Source: Rotaria socialis
Taxonomy: Eukaryota > Rotifera > Eurotatoria > Philodinida > Philodinidae
DNA: 64,000 bases
Direction of reading: 5' to 3'
Assembly (NCBI GenBank): GCA_905331475.1
Contig: CAJNYU010003438.1
Span: forward strand, 1 to 64,000
Below the pieces are notes generated by a model, which saw only the letters and a program-made list of their open reading frames with translations, was not told the origin of the DNA and searched no databases. How positions within the stretch are numbered: position 1 is the first letter of the stretch; each line of letters starts with the position of its first letter. The position numbers and the translations under genes were made by a program. Positions 32,963 to 45,900 of the stretch are shown in pieces.

Positions 32963-34456
32963 ATGGCAAAGCAAAATACGAATATCGGTAGCGAAATGAA
33001 CGAGACATTTGAAAAAATGCATTTACGACTTGATCAACGTTTTCAACAACTAAATCGACAAGTTAATATTCATTCAACTTCACTGCTTCATTCTCGTAAA
33101 AATAGTAAATTTAGTCGTAGAAAACAAGGAGAAAAACAAATTTTATGTCATGTTTTTTTCTATTTTTCATAAAATCAGGTGGAACTCCGCTTGTTTTTTC
33201 TCCAATCCATCAAAGACGACTCGAAGAAGCCATCAATAATTTTGGACGTTTAACAATATCAACATCTCTGAACAACATTCAACGTTGTGAGTCAGTGTGT
33301 ATACTTATGGCATTTAATCACTTTTTTCTGCCTTCTTTCTCTCTCTCTCTCTCTCCGTCTTTTTTATATACCTATTAGTGACTAATTCGACGTCAATGCT
33401 ACATGGCGTGTGCAGGTAAGCCAAGAAGAAGGAAAAAAGAAGAGCATCAAAAATATACTTCACAATCGATTTTTTTTCTCCTTTTACAGTACTTCAACAT
33501 TACATCAGCAACCTATGAGGAAAACAACAGTCAAAGCACCGACAAAAATCGAAGACAACAACAATAGCAATAGTAACGATAATTATCAAACTATTGGAAA
33601 ACGTGGACGACAAAAAGGACAATTTAGTAATCCCCAAGATGTATTAATTACTACAAATCCTGCTCGAACGATTCTTGTATCCGATACAATCAATCAGAAT
33701 GTACAACTTTTTTCATTAGATACTGGTTTATGTACGGGCTCATTTTTATCACCCGTGAATTCGAAGCACAATGCACTTCGTCGTCCTATCGGCTTGTCGA
33801 ATTCATTGAACAATAGCTCAACATGCTTCGTAGCTGATTATGATCAACATTTGATTAGTAGTTGGACTATAGACGAAAATGGAAATGGAAGATTATTAAA
33901 GAAATTCGGTCAACAATCGCTTATAGGTCCCAAAGGACTCTGTATATCTAATCAATCACAATCTATTGTGGTAGCTGATAATAAAGCAAATAGTATATGT
34001 CTATTCAATTCATCTGGCGTACTTTCACATCGTTTTGGAACACGTGGATCTGAACTACATGAACTTGCTGGTCCACATTATGTTAAATTCGCTGAACAAG
34101 ATAATGACCGAAATATAATTGTAACAGATTTCTATAATAATTGTGTAAAAATATTTGATATTGAACGTCATGGACAGTTCGTAACAAGTTTCGGTTCAGT
34201 AGGAACGAAAAATGGTTTATTTCAAGCTCCAACTGGTTTAGCTATTGATTATGAACGAGGTTATATATTTGTGTCGGATTGGGGTAATAATCGTATTCAA
34301 GTATTCGATCGTCAAGGTTCCTTTATACGTATTATTGAACTGTCAACAGCCGATTTGCTCTACGGACCGCAAGGACTTGATTATGAACCAAGTACGCGTA
34401 CGCTAGCCATTGCTAATGCAGGCCAACATTGCGCAATTTTGGTTAATATTGTTTGA
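32963..34456 (+). CDS. NHL-repeat beta-propeller protein
   Basis: Four exons: 32963-33104, 33179-33286, a 37-nt exon 33379-33415, and 33490-34456. Phases agree and give 417 aa. The first 95 residues are a short helical, polar N-terminus (FEKMHLRLDQRFQQLNRQV). From about residue 130 NHL repeats follow one another, each with a G-F-x-x-P-x-G-(L/V) turn and a closing (V/A)-(S/A)-D-x-x-N-x-x-(I/V)-x-x-(F/Y). Clear blades include GQFSNPQDVLIT...VSDTINQNVQLF, FGTRGSELHELAGP...VTDFYNNCVKIF and GLFQAPTGLAID...VSDWGNNRIQVF. Five or six blades are visible. No RING, B-box or transmembrane segment is present, so it is not a TRIM-NHL ligase. AG at 32955-32956 lies 6 nt before the ATG. It ends 77 bp from RINT1 on the opposite strand. 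Confidence 0.85.
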
Positions 34457-34533
34457 CTAGTATCTTGTTTTATTGCATTAATATAAAGAAAAGAGAGCAA
34501 ACAAAAAAAAGGGAAAACCCAAATTTAAACAGT

Positions 34534-37500
34534 TCAACAATTAGTTAGATCACGCCGACGTTGTAATACTTGATCGGCTTCGAATTCACTTAAATTATGA
34601 ATACCCATTTCGTGTAGAGCAGAAGGCAGCGGAGATGATACTATAGGATCTTTTGAGGATGAATCTGTCAGCGATGCTAGTGATAAATCTTGTTGTAGAG
34701 CATCAACTAATAAAAGAGCAGAACCAATTGGCATTGTGAGAAGTAAAGCAGATTCACGACATCTAAGAAAATTAAAAATATTTATATGAAGATTAAAGAA
34801 AATTGTTTTTACTACAACGAGCGTAAAATATTATACGAGTTCGTATTCAAAGAGCAATACTATTAGAATTTCGTTTACGAACTGAATTTGCACGATGAAC
34901 ATCTTTGCATACGTATTCTCATCAGAAATGTTTTATTTGTTGATAAAAAAACATGGATTATTTCAACAGTTCAGTAACATCAAACTGCTAATATTTGATG
35001 CTTTTGAAAGAATTCGATAGTAAAAAAAGATACTTTGGCTATTTTAAAAACAAATTTGGGTGTGGAACTCACATATACTGTCGAAGAAAATCGTCGGTGT
35101 TAGTTTGAAAGCGAGATTTTTGCGGCTCCCCATCTCCCTCCCCATTACAGACGCATTAATAAGTTAAAAATTGTGCTAATTAGGAGCTCGACTAATTAGA
35201 CTGCTATTTCTTCTTTTTTTAATTACAGACTACACGAAAAAAGCAATGCTTACTCATTACAGACCATAGTAACGAGCTTAGGGTATCATTACAGATCATG
35301 GAAACTAGTCTCTGCCATTCTTAAATATATGAGCTAACAATTAATACTCCATTAAAGACATAAACAAATAGGTACTGACCTAATTATAGGTTTTGAAAAT
35401 CAAGGTAGATTTTTCAGATGAACTATTTTGAATTATTTTAGTAAGCCGAAGGGAAAATATGTGAGTTTCACATTTTAGCCACAAAGGGGCTGCGTTAACA
35501 AGCTTTTTAATGTGTAACTCGAGGAATTGTATTCAACCGTAACAAAAACAACTTTCACTTGTCGGTATCTTATCTATTTCTCTTACTTATTGAATAATTG
35601 TGAGAAATGATCATTGACAATACGAGACCATCCTCGATTCATATCGAAAAGAAATTGTGCTGCACCACCTTCATTAAATGTATAGTCATTTATAATCTAT
35701 GAAAATTAAAATTTCGTTCTTATTTATACCTCGAATGGAATCAATTCTTCATACCCTATTAAACAAATATTCATCAAATTGCTTAATAACTCTGGCACGT
35801 ATTTCATTGGAAACATTTTTTAAAAGATTAATTGATAAATTAGCAAAAGTTGTTTGTAATTCTAATAAGACATCTATAGCCGATGAAGAGATATTCATAC
35901 TAAAATAATCTTTAGGGTTGGGCATTGCTGACCATCTAGAAGAAAAAATGAATTTTGCGTTTTTTTTTAATATTCAAAATGTAAATATTGTTTAATTACT
36001 TTTCATTGATGTATCGTCGACTTTTTGCTTTAAGTGTACTGACAATATGATTGACAATGATACTACAATTTTTTTCTTCTTCATCACGATATTGTTCAAG
36101 TAAATGATCGAATATTGATGCTGGTATTAAATCATTCTTTTTATTTAATTGTATTAAATCAAACTGTTGAGCTAATGTTGAATCAATATCAATTTGATTC
36201 GAATTTTTATCCGCAAAGTTATCCATGCCATTATTTTTAATAAAAATTTTATATTCTTCATGGAAATATTGTAAACGTTGATAGTGCTATGAAACAATAA
36301 GAAAGCATGAATAAATATACAAATATGCATAGGTTTTCAATCATTCCGAAAATTTCATTTTCTCCTATACAATTTGATCTTCTGGATAAGTAAAACTGTA
36401 GAAAATCGATAGTGTTACATAAATGTTAGAGAAGAAAATCATGGTATTTGTAAAACTAAGATTGTATTTAGTATTCAGTGTATTGCTTTATGTCGCGAAC
36501 AACAGCCGATAGAATAATTATTGGAAGCTGCAGATATATAGCGGGACTAGGAAACGCTCATATTCTGTATTTCAAAAACACAAACATCAATGTCGAGCTC
36601 AGGAATTATTCGGAATCTTTTTTGTTTAACTGGTCTTCGGAAACTTCCAGTACAATGAAGAATAGTTCGATAAAAGATAATATGAATTCTTACTGAACGA
36701 TTTTTCCATTGTTGAATAACATCCGCTACATAAACAATTGAATTCAGTATTGAACAAAAATATTTTGATAGCGGGTCAATATCTTGCTGTTCATTGTGTA
36801 AACAATCTTTTAGATCGTTTAGAAATTGGTCAAGTAAATCGACTTGTAAAGAAAATAAACGAAGAGTACAAGATGGATATGGTACATGACGATAACGATC
36901 TAAATAAATAGAATTTAAAATTAATGATAGTTCTGAAAAATTTAATTCTTTTTACCTTCCATTGCATGAAGAAGTGTTAAGAATGTTTCAGCACATTCAC
37001 TTATTTTTATTTCGTCTGGATTTCGCTCGAGCATACGTTCATAAACACTTTGATGTGCTGTAGATGATTGAAATATATTTTGTAATTTTGCACGAGAAAC
37101 TAAAAAAATAGATCCAACTAAGAATCGTTCTTGTTAGTAAGGCAGGCTCGTTAATTGGAATTTTTACAAGCTAAAACTTTCAGATTCGATTCTATGCGGC
37201 TTTCATTTTGATAATCTCTATGGAATTTTCTGATCAAAATATGAATAGCCATCTGTATTACCAATGTGTCAACTTTATGAAATCTATCATCCGTTTACAG
37301 AAATCTCCCAATGGTACGCTATTTATTGATAAATAGCAACAATACAGACATATTACTATTTTTTTTTACATTTACACTTTAATCTTATTCTATTGTCGCC
37401 ATTGTTTCACCTCAATAAGACTCCTATCGCACTTGAAGCAATTGATATTTTACCAAGTATTCTGTGTATAAATGAGGAAAACAATTGAATTAAAGAAAAC

Positions 37501-40257
37501 GTTTTGCTTTTATTCATAGCGAAGATTTTAATTCAGGAAACAATCTTATCCATTGTAAGATGTATTCATCTCTTTTTTGGAGAAAACAATACCAGTGCGA
37601 ATGCCTTAGTCAGTCAGTGCATATCAACATGTCCCAGGTCGAAAAATCTGACACAAGATCTTGGAATAGGGGCGAAATCTTACAAGAATCTGACCAAAAA
37701 AATCGTAGTTCCTGAGATCTTAGATCAATTCGCACAATCACATTCTTGAAAGAGCTTACACGTTAATACGATCTTTGAAGAATCTGATCGTTCGACCTGA
37801 TCTAAGATCTCAGGGACTACGATTTTTTGTATGATTTTCGTATGATCGTGCAAGATCATATAAGATCAGATCTTACAATATGATTGCTCGACTTGGGCTG
37901 TTATCTATCGAATCTGTGAAGTGCGTAATATCAAAGAAATTCTATGATGTGTAAAACATGGAAGTTCAGTTCCCCTCACAAAAGAATCCACGAGTCGTGC
38001 AAAATTCATCCTGTGAAAGATATGGATTCAATTGAATACAAACCATCTTGTTCAACTTGAAACCATTTTTCAAAAACGATTTCATCACATAATAAATTCA
38101 TGCAGCTCGGTAAATCCTGTGGGTAATCAATATCTTTTTCAAACAGACGTTGTGAAAAAATAAGAATTTCTTCAATATAATGTGTAAATAATGTTGTATC
38201 ACTAAGTATCGACGTTATTTGACTGTCAATTTTAACAATAATAAGTTCGATCAAACCGCGAATAAATTCAACCTATTTATCATTCAAAATAAACTAGTTT
38301 TGTTCTTCTTCTTCACACATGTCGTGCTTACTTTAACATTAATTGGTGAGACATCCGAAAATTCATCAATTAATGGTTGTAATTGTTTAGTTAGAAAATC
38401 ATCATGATCGAGAATCCACGTAATTATTTGATTAAGATACCATTCAGGCTAAAGAGAACAGGAAAAATCGAAAAAGATTTTTTTCTAAGAATGTTCGGCT
38501 TGTTACTTTACGACGATCATTTGTTTTTTGTTGACCATAAAAATGAAAGTTAAAACGAGTAATAAAACCTTTTAATAGCATATGAATGAATAATGGGATT
38601 GGTTTCCAACCAATAAAACGTAAACGTGATTGAACATCATCATGTTTAACATTATTTGGTAGCCGCAATTTTAATGCGTACGCTAATTCTTGCTTTAATA
38701 TATCACGATTTATGTCAAATAATTCGATCACAACATTTGGTGGCATTTTACGAATGTATGGAAATTCGATAAGTTTCAAGACGTTTTCCATACGTCTATA
38801 GGAGAGAAAACAAGTGAACCGAAAATTTCGTATGTTAAATAGACTTACGATTCGATAGCAGTTTTAAGTTCTTCATACCAATAAAGTGCAAGATTAGTAC
38901 TGTACGCACGTAAATGTTCAGTTGAGGTGTCATGCACGAGTTCAGTAAGCCTTGACAGTTTAGAATAAATTGATAAAGATTCATCCAGCGATTCAGCGGA
39001 AAGAGATTTTTCCAGTGCAGAGCTAAAAACGAAATAGATAGTTTAGAGTTGTGTGAATTATTTGAATAATCCAGTAAAAGTAATCAATGAATAGTACGTC
39101 TTCTTTTGAGCATTTCTAGAGAAGGAATCAAATAAAATAAAATTTTCATAGAAATATTTAGCGAGCTGATCATCTACGATAATTCCTTTTTCAGTATTGA
39201 CGAGAAACAACATTATTTTCCTACTTATTATGAATTATTTTTGTTGAAAAACTCAACTTGTGCAACGTCTAAAATCGAATACAACATCGAAAGTGATCTA
39301 TGAGTGAGTGTTTTGGTTGGAAAAGTTAATCCAATGATTATCACTCAAGAAGCCGGGATTATTTAGATCAAGCTACGACTTATCTCAAATGGGATTTATT
39401 ATTTGACAAGGCTTTCTCGTATGAAATATTAAATAAGACAAATTCATCGGCAATGTTTTTTTTTAGCGAATTCAAGATCAAATTTAAGACGTGCGGAGTA
39501 ACAAGAAAATTTCGACTCTAAATATAGGCATTTTTCAGCCATTCTGCAAAAGAATAAACTTTCTTAAAGAAACACTTCACCATTAAATTTTATTTCGTTA
39601 AATATCACATTTAAATAAGTTCAAATATTAGGGTAGAATGTTTTTTAAATAAATAAATCTGTTTGCTTCTTATCTAATTTGAATGTTTACGTCGAAAAAT
39701 GTATTCATAGAAAAAAAAGATGCAATTTGAACAGTGGTTTTCTTCTGTTTACATAAGGAATATCTTTTTCTTTTTTCTTTATAGAAGTCTAATCAAACAA
39801 CTGAAAATACCTATATGTCAAGAGTGTTTCAAGGCAATGAAGATAATCAATAATCCTTGCTGTGTTCTTCAAACGTTTAACAGTTGTGCGAAAATCTTGA
39901 GCAATTAATTCTGCTTCATTTTCGCGTGATTTCAATTCAATGGCTAATTTACATTCTTGAATTCGCAGTTGTTCATGTTGTTCAAGAAGTTTTTTTGTCA
40001 TTGTTATGCCATTGTGTAATTGAGATACTATTGAAAGATTTTCTTTTGTTGCTATTGAGATTGGATTAAACTATGGGAAACATAATTATTTTTCAAAATC
40101 AATCAGTTTTTCTTTTTACTTTAGCTTCAAGTAATTCTCGTTCGTGTTCAGCATGTGTTAATAATTTCGATAGAAGATGCTCAGGATTATCAATATCAGA
40201 TGTTTCAGTTTCGATTCCATCTGTATATTGTATTAATTGAGTCCAAAAGTCCGACAT
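34534..40257 (-). CDS. RINT1: RINT1 / Tip20-family ER-Golgi tethering protein
   Basis: RINT1 is part of the NRZ (NAG-RINT1-ZW10; yeast Dsl1) complex that tethers Golgi-to-ER vesicles. Exons from 5': 40257-40120, 40070-39811, 39115-39098 (18 nt, tentative), 39022-38849, 38795-38507, 38448-38332, 38272-38044, 37099-36956, 36932-36694, 36286-36000, 35935-35755, 35696-35587 and 34762-34534. Phases agree and give 804 aa (human about 790). Family marks are VEFIRGLIELI, YPQDLPSCMNLL with EKWFQVE, ECAETFLTLL, the C-terminal FNEGGAAQFLFDM, then IGSALLLVDALQ and LHEMGIHNLSEFEADQVLQ, all as in the RINT1/TIP20 domain. The N-terminus is a coiled coil used for ZW10 binding in other species. A foldback element lies in the 944-bp intron 37100-38043. 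Confidence 0.92.
37633..37897. mobile_element. Foldback (MITE-like) element in a RINT1 intron
   Basis: The ends CCCAGGTCGA and inverted CCCAAGTCGA open arms of about 120 bp. The best-matched block is AATCGTAGTTCCTGAGATCT at about 37700-37719, inverted near 37800-37827. No target duplication is evident. It lies wholly within the intron 37100-38043 and carries no transposase. Confidence 0.6.
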
Positions 40258-42911
40258 TATTTTAGAACTTAAAATTTTTATGCATCATTACTTTTTTCAT
40301 TCAAGAATACTATCTAGAAATATAGAAAAGCAATGTTTATGTACACACCACGAGAACGTTTTCCTGATGAAAAAAATGGCACGGAACTCTACGAACTGTA
40401 AGATAACATAGGTAAAAATCCCGATACTAAATGTTGAACACACAACTCGAGGTGCCACTAAATGATGCATTCATCAATGTTCGTAGTAAATCATTATAAA
40501 CCGAGACAAAAATAAGTTCTTTTGAAATTCTACTTCTAATCTTACCCTTCCGAGTGCACTCTTAATATTTAGGCGAAACGCAAAACATTTAGTTTTTGAG
40601 TAACTTCTCTATAGAAAATCCAATACAAAATGGCGCTGTACAATTTTTCTTTATTAGCAAAATGCCCATGTTCAGCATGGTTTCTAAATCAATGTATATA
40701 TTTCAAAATGCATTAAAGAATACTAAAATAAATCTTCAAGTTTATATTTGCCTTTCGATATACTAAACAATGCAAAACTATTAGACAGTATCAAATTACA
40801 TACAGATCTCTGAAAGCCAATTAGCAATATTTGTGTAAAAAGCGGAAATGTCTCAAGTGAAAGTCTTATGCTACCTGTGAAACACGTGAAGTTAAAAATC
40901 TGAAACTCGAAAGAAACTCTTGCATATGAATACACGGAGGAACAAGCAATATAATTTTGTAATACTAAAACATAAAAGAAACAAACAAGGTATACTTCAT
41001 GTGATTTTTGAGTAGCACCATTGAACGCTACATCTGGACTATGTTGACATCGAGAAAAGTTACTTTTAGTGCGTTTTTTCTTTTTCAATTAATCTGCTGT
41101 GAACTGACATAATTTGAACAGCATATAACCTTCTACTAGCTACGTTCTCTTGACTGAAAAGACACGAATACATATCATACTTAATATCGATTAAAGTTCT
41201 TTGCGTCAGATGGTTTATCTTTTTAGGTAAAAAAAAACTATGAATGTCTCTACCTGCAAAGATATTTTGTTATGAAATCTCTTATTTTTAGTTTTCTCAA
41301 TGTCTCGTATGAATCCTGAAAGAAAATATGCAGTTCAGTTATTGCCCTCTGTGGCAAAAAAAATGTTTTCTGGTTAATTTCAAATCCAGGAAATGCAATC
41401 TAATGTGGCAAAGCTTTATGTTTGCTAATCGGGAGCTAATGAGTGTAACAGTATGAACAATGCTGATTTTAAATATAATCATAAGAAGCTTTCTTAGACG
41501 TTCGTATATTTGTCTATTAGAAAAAGGAACTACGAGTGGCTATAAGTAATTTTCTGATCCATGCAAATTATAGATTTTCAAATAACATAAAACTAGATCA
41601 GTTATAAAGATCCATATTTATATGTCTATATATCTGTAGTATCAATAAAATTTGAAATGTACTATTGACATACAAAAATCTAAGAGGATCTCTTAGGATC
41701 ATATAAAGAATTAGCATAATAGAACAGTAGAAAATATTCCTTCAAAAGAAATTTTTATATGACAAGTTAAACAAAGAGTGGCTCCATGATAGTCATGTAT
41801 TCTAAAAACAAAATTAGTAAAAATGCAATAGGCAATTTTTCAAGGAAAATAAAACTACACAGATATTCATCTTGAAATAAAATATGTACATTTTATTAAA
41901 GATATTTTTCATTCCGTATTCCAGTTAGCTCGAATAAAAATGTCGATCAAATCGTATAGCAAAATTTTGATGTGTTCTACTTAATCCGACTGCCCTTAAG
42001 ACTATTGATAAAACAGTCAATCGAGTACATGTTTTGTTGCCCTTTGATTGCATGAAAAACATAGCCATTCGTTGGTTTTAGGGAAGACGTATATCCTAAC
42101 ATACTCTTGCTACTTATTCGCTCACTTGTTTTCATCGAGATAATTCATGAAACCGAGGCTATTTTAGAAAAAAATCGCATACCAGTGAAATATTTCTATA
42201 TAATCAGTTGAAATTTGATCGTCAAGTAAGTGTTAATTCTGTCTTTTTTCAGTTTACAGCGAAAAAAATAAATACCTTTTTCAACATCAAAATCTACGAT
42301 TGCTATTGTTTGATTGGATAAAATTACAACCAATGAATGCAATATTTTCTGAGAGGAGGCTACTCATCATATTCAATGGTATTTTTGTCTGCTGATGATA
42401 TGATCTTGCACTCATTGCTTTATAGCAGAAGAAGAAAAAAAACAAATAAATTCGAGAAAATTTTGTTTTTTTCTAGATTATCCCATAGTAATAGTCCTCA
42501 TAATTTTTTTTAAACCAACTAAATATCATTCGTTTTTTTTCTTTTATTTTGAGTTATAATTTCATTACAATTATTATATCAAACAACTTATTGCTTAGAG
42601 TTTTTTCATGTTTTGCTTCACTAACGAGAATCATGAATACTAACATGAGACAATATCACGACACCCTTACTAATGCTAATATCTTTCACCTTACACCTTT
42701 TTTTCTCTCTCTACCGCTAACTACAGAAAAAAAAACGTTTCTTCATTTGTACATCGTATCGTTTATACGCATCAATACATTCTTGTGAATTTTTTTCGTA
42801 TACCTGACATGTGTAAGAAAAATACTGCTGTCATCCGTTTTTTGTTGAATACAACAAAATATTCCTATTTTTCATTTATATTTATAGAATGTTCGAATTA
42901 TAGTGTAAGTG
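40258..42911. promoter_or_regulatory. Divergent intergenic region, RINT1 (-) / NCOA (+), with a possible NCOA 5' exon
   Basis: About 2.65 kb. A strong donor (GTCAA followed by GTAAGT at 42226) faces pyrimidine-poor acceptors at 42888 and near 42900, so a non-coding first exon of the coactivator gene may end at 42225. I searched by eye for a bHLH-coding exon and saw none. The 121-codon minus frame at 40723-41088 has no recognisable features. Confidence 0.35.
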
Positions 42912-45900
42912 ATGGATGATATTGGCTTAACATCATCACCCACGGTTATTAAACCGGCATGTTCGCCTATCAATTCGAATCGACAACGAATAGATTCAGC
43001 ATCAGTTATTCAACAATCGGATGTCTCATCATCACGGCCAGCATTACTTGCATATGATGCACTTGGACCACTTCTTTTTGAGGTATAGTAAAGTTTTTTT
43101 GTCTTAAATTTTGCTTATATTTTGTTTTTAGCGAATAGAAAAAAGAAGGTTTTTTTTGTCTTTTACATTAGACAAAGAAAAGGAAGAGGAGACAGATAGA
43201 ATAATTAGTGAATTTTAAGTCTTAAGATTCTGTCAATTTATGAATATGCTGCCAGGAAAAGGAAGAAAAAATGCTAGAAACAGTAGTCTTTAAATGAACA
43301 AATGTTACCGATTTTTCTTTCCTATTTTTTTAACCATCTTGTGGATGTTTATGGGCTGAAGGAACAGCGATGACAACGATGAGAAAGATTACTGCACACT
43401 ATAACGCATGTAAGGGTGCATTATGCAGATTGAAACAGCAAGACAAAGGAGAGGTGTTTGCAGTCGCTACATGTTGTTACTTTTTCTTTTCTTTCCTTTT
43501 GAAATACATTCTCTTCATGTTGATGATTATGATGATGATGTGTGTGTGTGTGTGTCTTATAGCTACTTGCGCATTTTTGCATCGATAATGATGATGATTA
43601 CAAGATTGTTTGTAAAAAAAAACAGGATATGAAAATCGTTTTCTGTTTTCTTTTCTGTCATTTATTTTTCGATCAAACGCATTATTATTTAAAGATAATT
43701 GACTAGGATTTAATTATGGGCATGAGTGAACTGAATATATCGACAAACATTGATCAATTTATTGTACACAGTATTCAATTGGTAAAAACCTTATCTAGAA
43801 TATAAATAAGAATATACATTCTAGTTACATAAATAAAAACGAATAGATAAATCAATAAAGTTTGTCTTGTTTTTTTCTCTTCGTCTAGGCTTTGGATGGT
43901 TTCTTCTTTACAATAAATCACAATTTTGAACTGGATTTTGTTAGCGATAATGTTGGACAGTATTTGAAATTTTCTCAAGTAATTATTATTTGAACTTAGA
44001 AGACTTTGCTTTTACATTTTGTTGGTTGTTCTATTCATTTTTGTTTTAAGGAAGAACTTGCCGGAAGAAGTTTATATCATTTTGTGCATCCGAATGATGT
44101 CGGCGAGTTCAGTAAAGCTTGGGCAAAAAAAGATGCCGGTTTGTTACTTATATTAATTTTTTCATAAAGACTAATTTATAAAAAAAAAAAAAGGTGATTC
44201 TGCAGCAGCACTTGTTAATAATGAACAATCATCCATACAATCCCGTGGACGCACATTTCTCTGTCGTATGCGAACAAATGATGGTTTGTTTTTTTCTCTT
44301 TTATCGAGAAAAGAAAAATGTAATATCTTCATTTAAAGATTCTACACCATACATTCGCATGATTATATCTGTTGCACTGCATCGTGATTCTTTGGGCAGT
44401 GATAAAACGTTTTTGATATGTATTGCACGGCGACCATCATTAAATGATCCTAATGATAAACCATCATTGCTTGGTTTTGATCAATTTTCATCACGAATTA
44501 ATCTAAATTATGATATTGAAAATTTAGATTCAAGGTAATCTTTATTTTAAAAACTCAAAAAAGAAAGGAAATTAAATTATTTATCGCTTATAGCCATATG
44601 AAAAATGAAAAATTGGATATAAATTTTCGTGGAAAAAATTTTCGTGATTATGTTTATATTCATGATATTCCAGCCATTGAACGTCATTTTCAAGAAGGTA
44701 CGATATATATATATTGAACAAAATAATCACTATATGAGTTTTATCTCATAACAAATTATCGTAATGACTATTTCAAGTATTCAACTAAAGATGAAGTTTT
44801 TCTTTAAAGTAGTTCAAATGTATGTAGTTTAGTATTCTGCATGACTCTAGAGAGTCTTGTGTATTCAATTTTAATTACGAAAGGTAGACCTTTTCGTTAT
44901 GGAATAATAACAAGATTACTCAAAAACATTGCCAGACGTTTTCCCACTTTACAAAAAAAAGCTCAGTATGTTAATGAGAATCAACTGTGAACGTTTTATT
45001 CATGTAATTAAAGTTAAAGCGTTTTATGTAGAGAATACAGTATGCATGATTGACTGCGTTTAAGCGTGAAAACTCTAATAGACGCTGAACGTTCTTTTTA
45101 ATTTATAACTTAAAATGTGGCAATTACGAATGTAGAAGTATTTAACATAAGATAAAATAATTTATTTTGGAATTTCTCCATGATCAAAGAAGATGAAAAA
45201 GAATTTTCTTAGTTGAAGGTTACAAAGTAAAATTGGCTTCTCGTTTTTATCCATACTGTAATTATAGCGAAACTATTCTTACAGTTCATGAATAGACTTT
45301 TCAAAAGACAGAAAAAAAAGAAGAGAAAATTCCTAAGTTTTCTTCTATAGAAAGCAATAATTTTGTTCGAAAATACAAGAATTTCGTGTCTTATTAGTAT
45401 TTTGAAAGAGACTTTTTAATGAATTCAGCGCTGAAAAATTTGATTATAAAAAGAGAAATGAAGTCGACATATGCCTACAAAAGCTTTCTAATATTCATGT
45501 TATGCCATAGCAATGCATTAACGTTATTCCTGAAGTTAAACGTGAAGTTCATCGCCTGCACAACTTTGATTTATAATTTTATTAATGATAAAACTACATA
45601 TTATCGTTTTTTCGCTGAATAGTTAGCAGTTTTTCATCATAAAATCACTACGGCAAAAAGAAGAATTACTTATGTTCTTTCGTTTTTACGACCTACAAGC
45701 TTGTTCGAGCACGTTTCTTTTTGAAAAAATCCCCAGTGGAAATTTCGATGAAAAATTAATAAATTTGTAAGTATTCATCGATTACGTTAGGGTTATTTCG
45801 TATGAAGATTTCTATCGTACGAGTTCATATTTGTATAGAGAAAATCGCCAGCCAAGAGCAGAAATCCGGTGAATTAACGAACAGATTTCGAACAAAACAT

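Noticed and set aside
37504-37749. 81-codon plus-strand frame
   Set aside because: It lies in a RINT1 intron and overlaps the foldback element.
40723-41088. 121-codon minus-strand frame between RINT1 and NCOA
   Set aside because: No domain, hydrophobic and low-complexity content, no flanking splice signals or family resemblance.
43370-43632. Overlapping plus-strand frames of about 70 codons
   Set aside because: They fall inside the first NCOA intron and encode microsatellite-derived residues.
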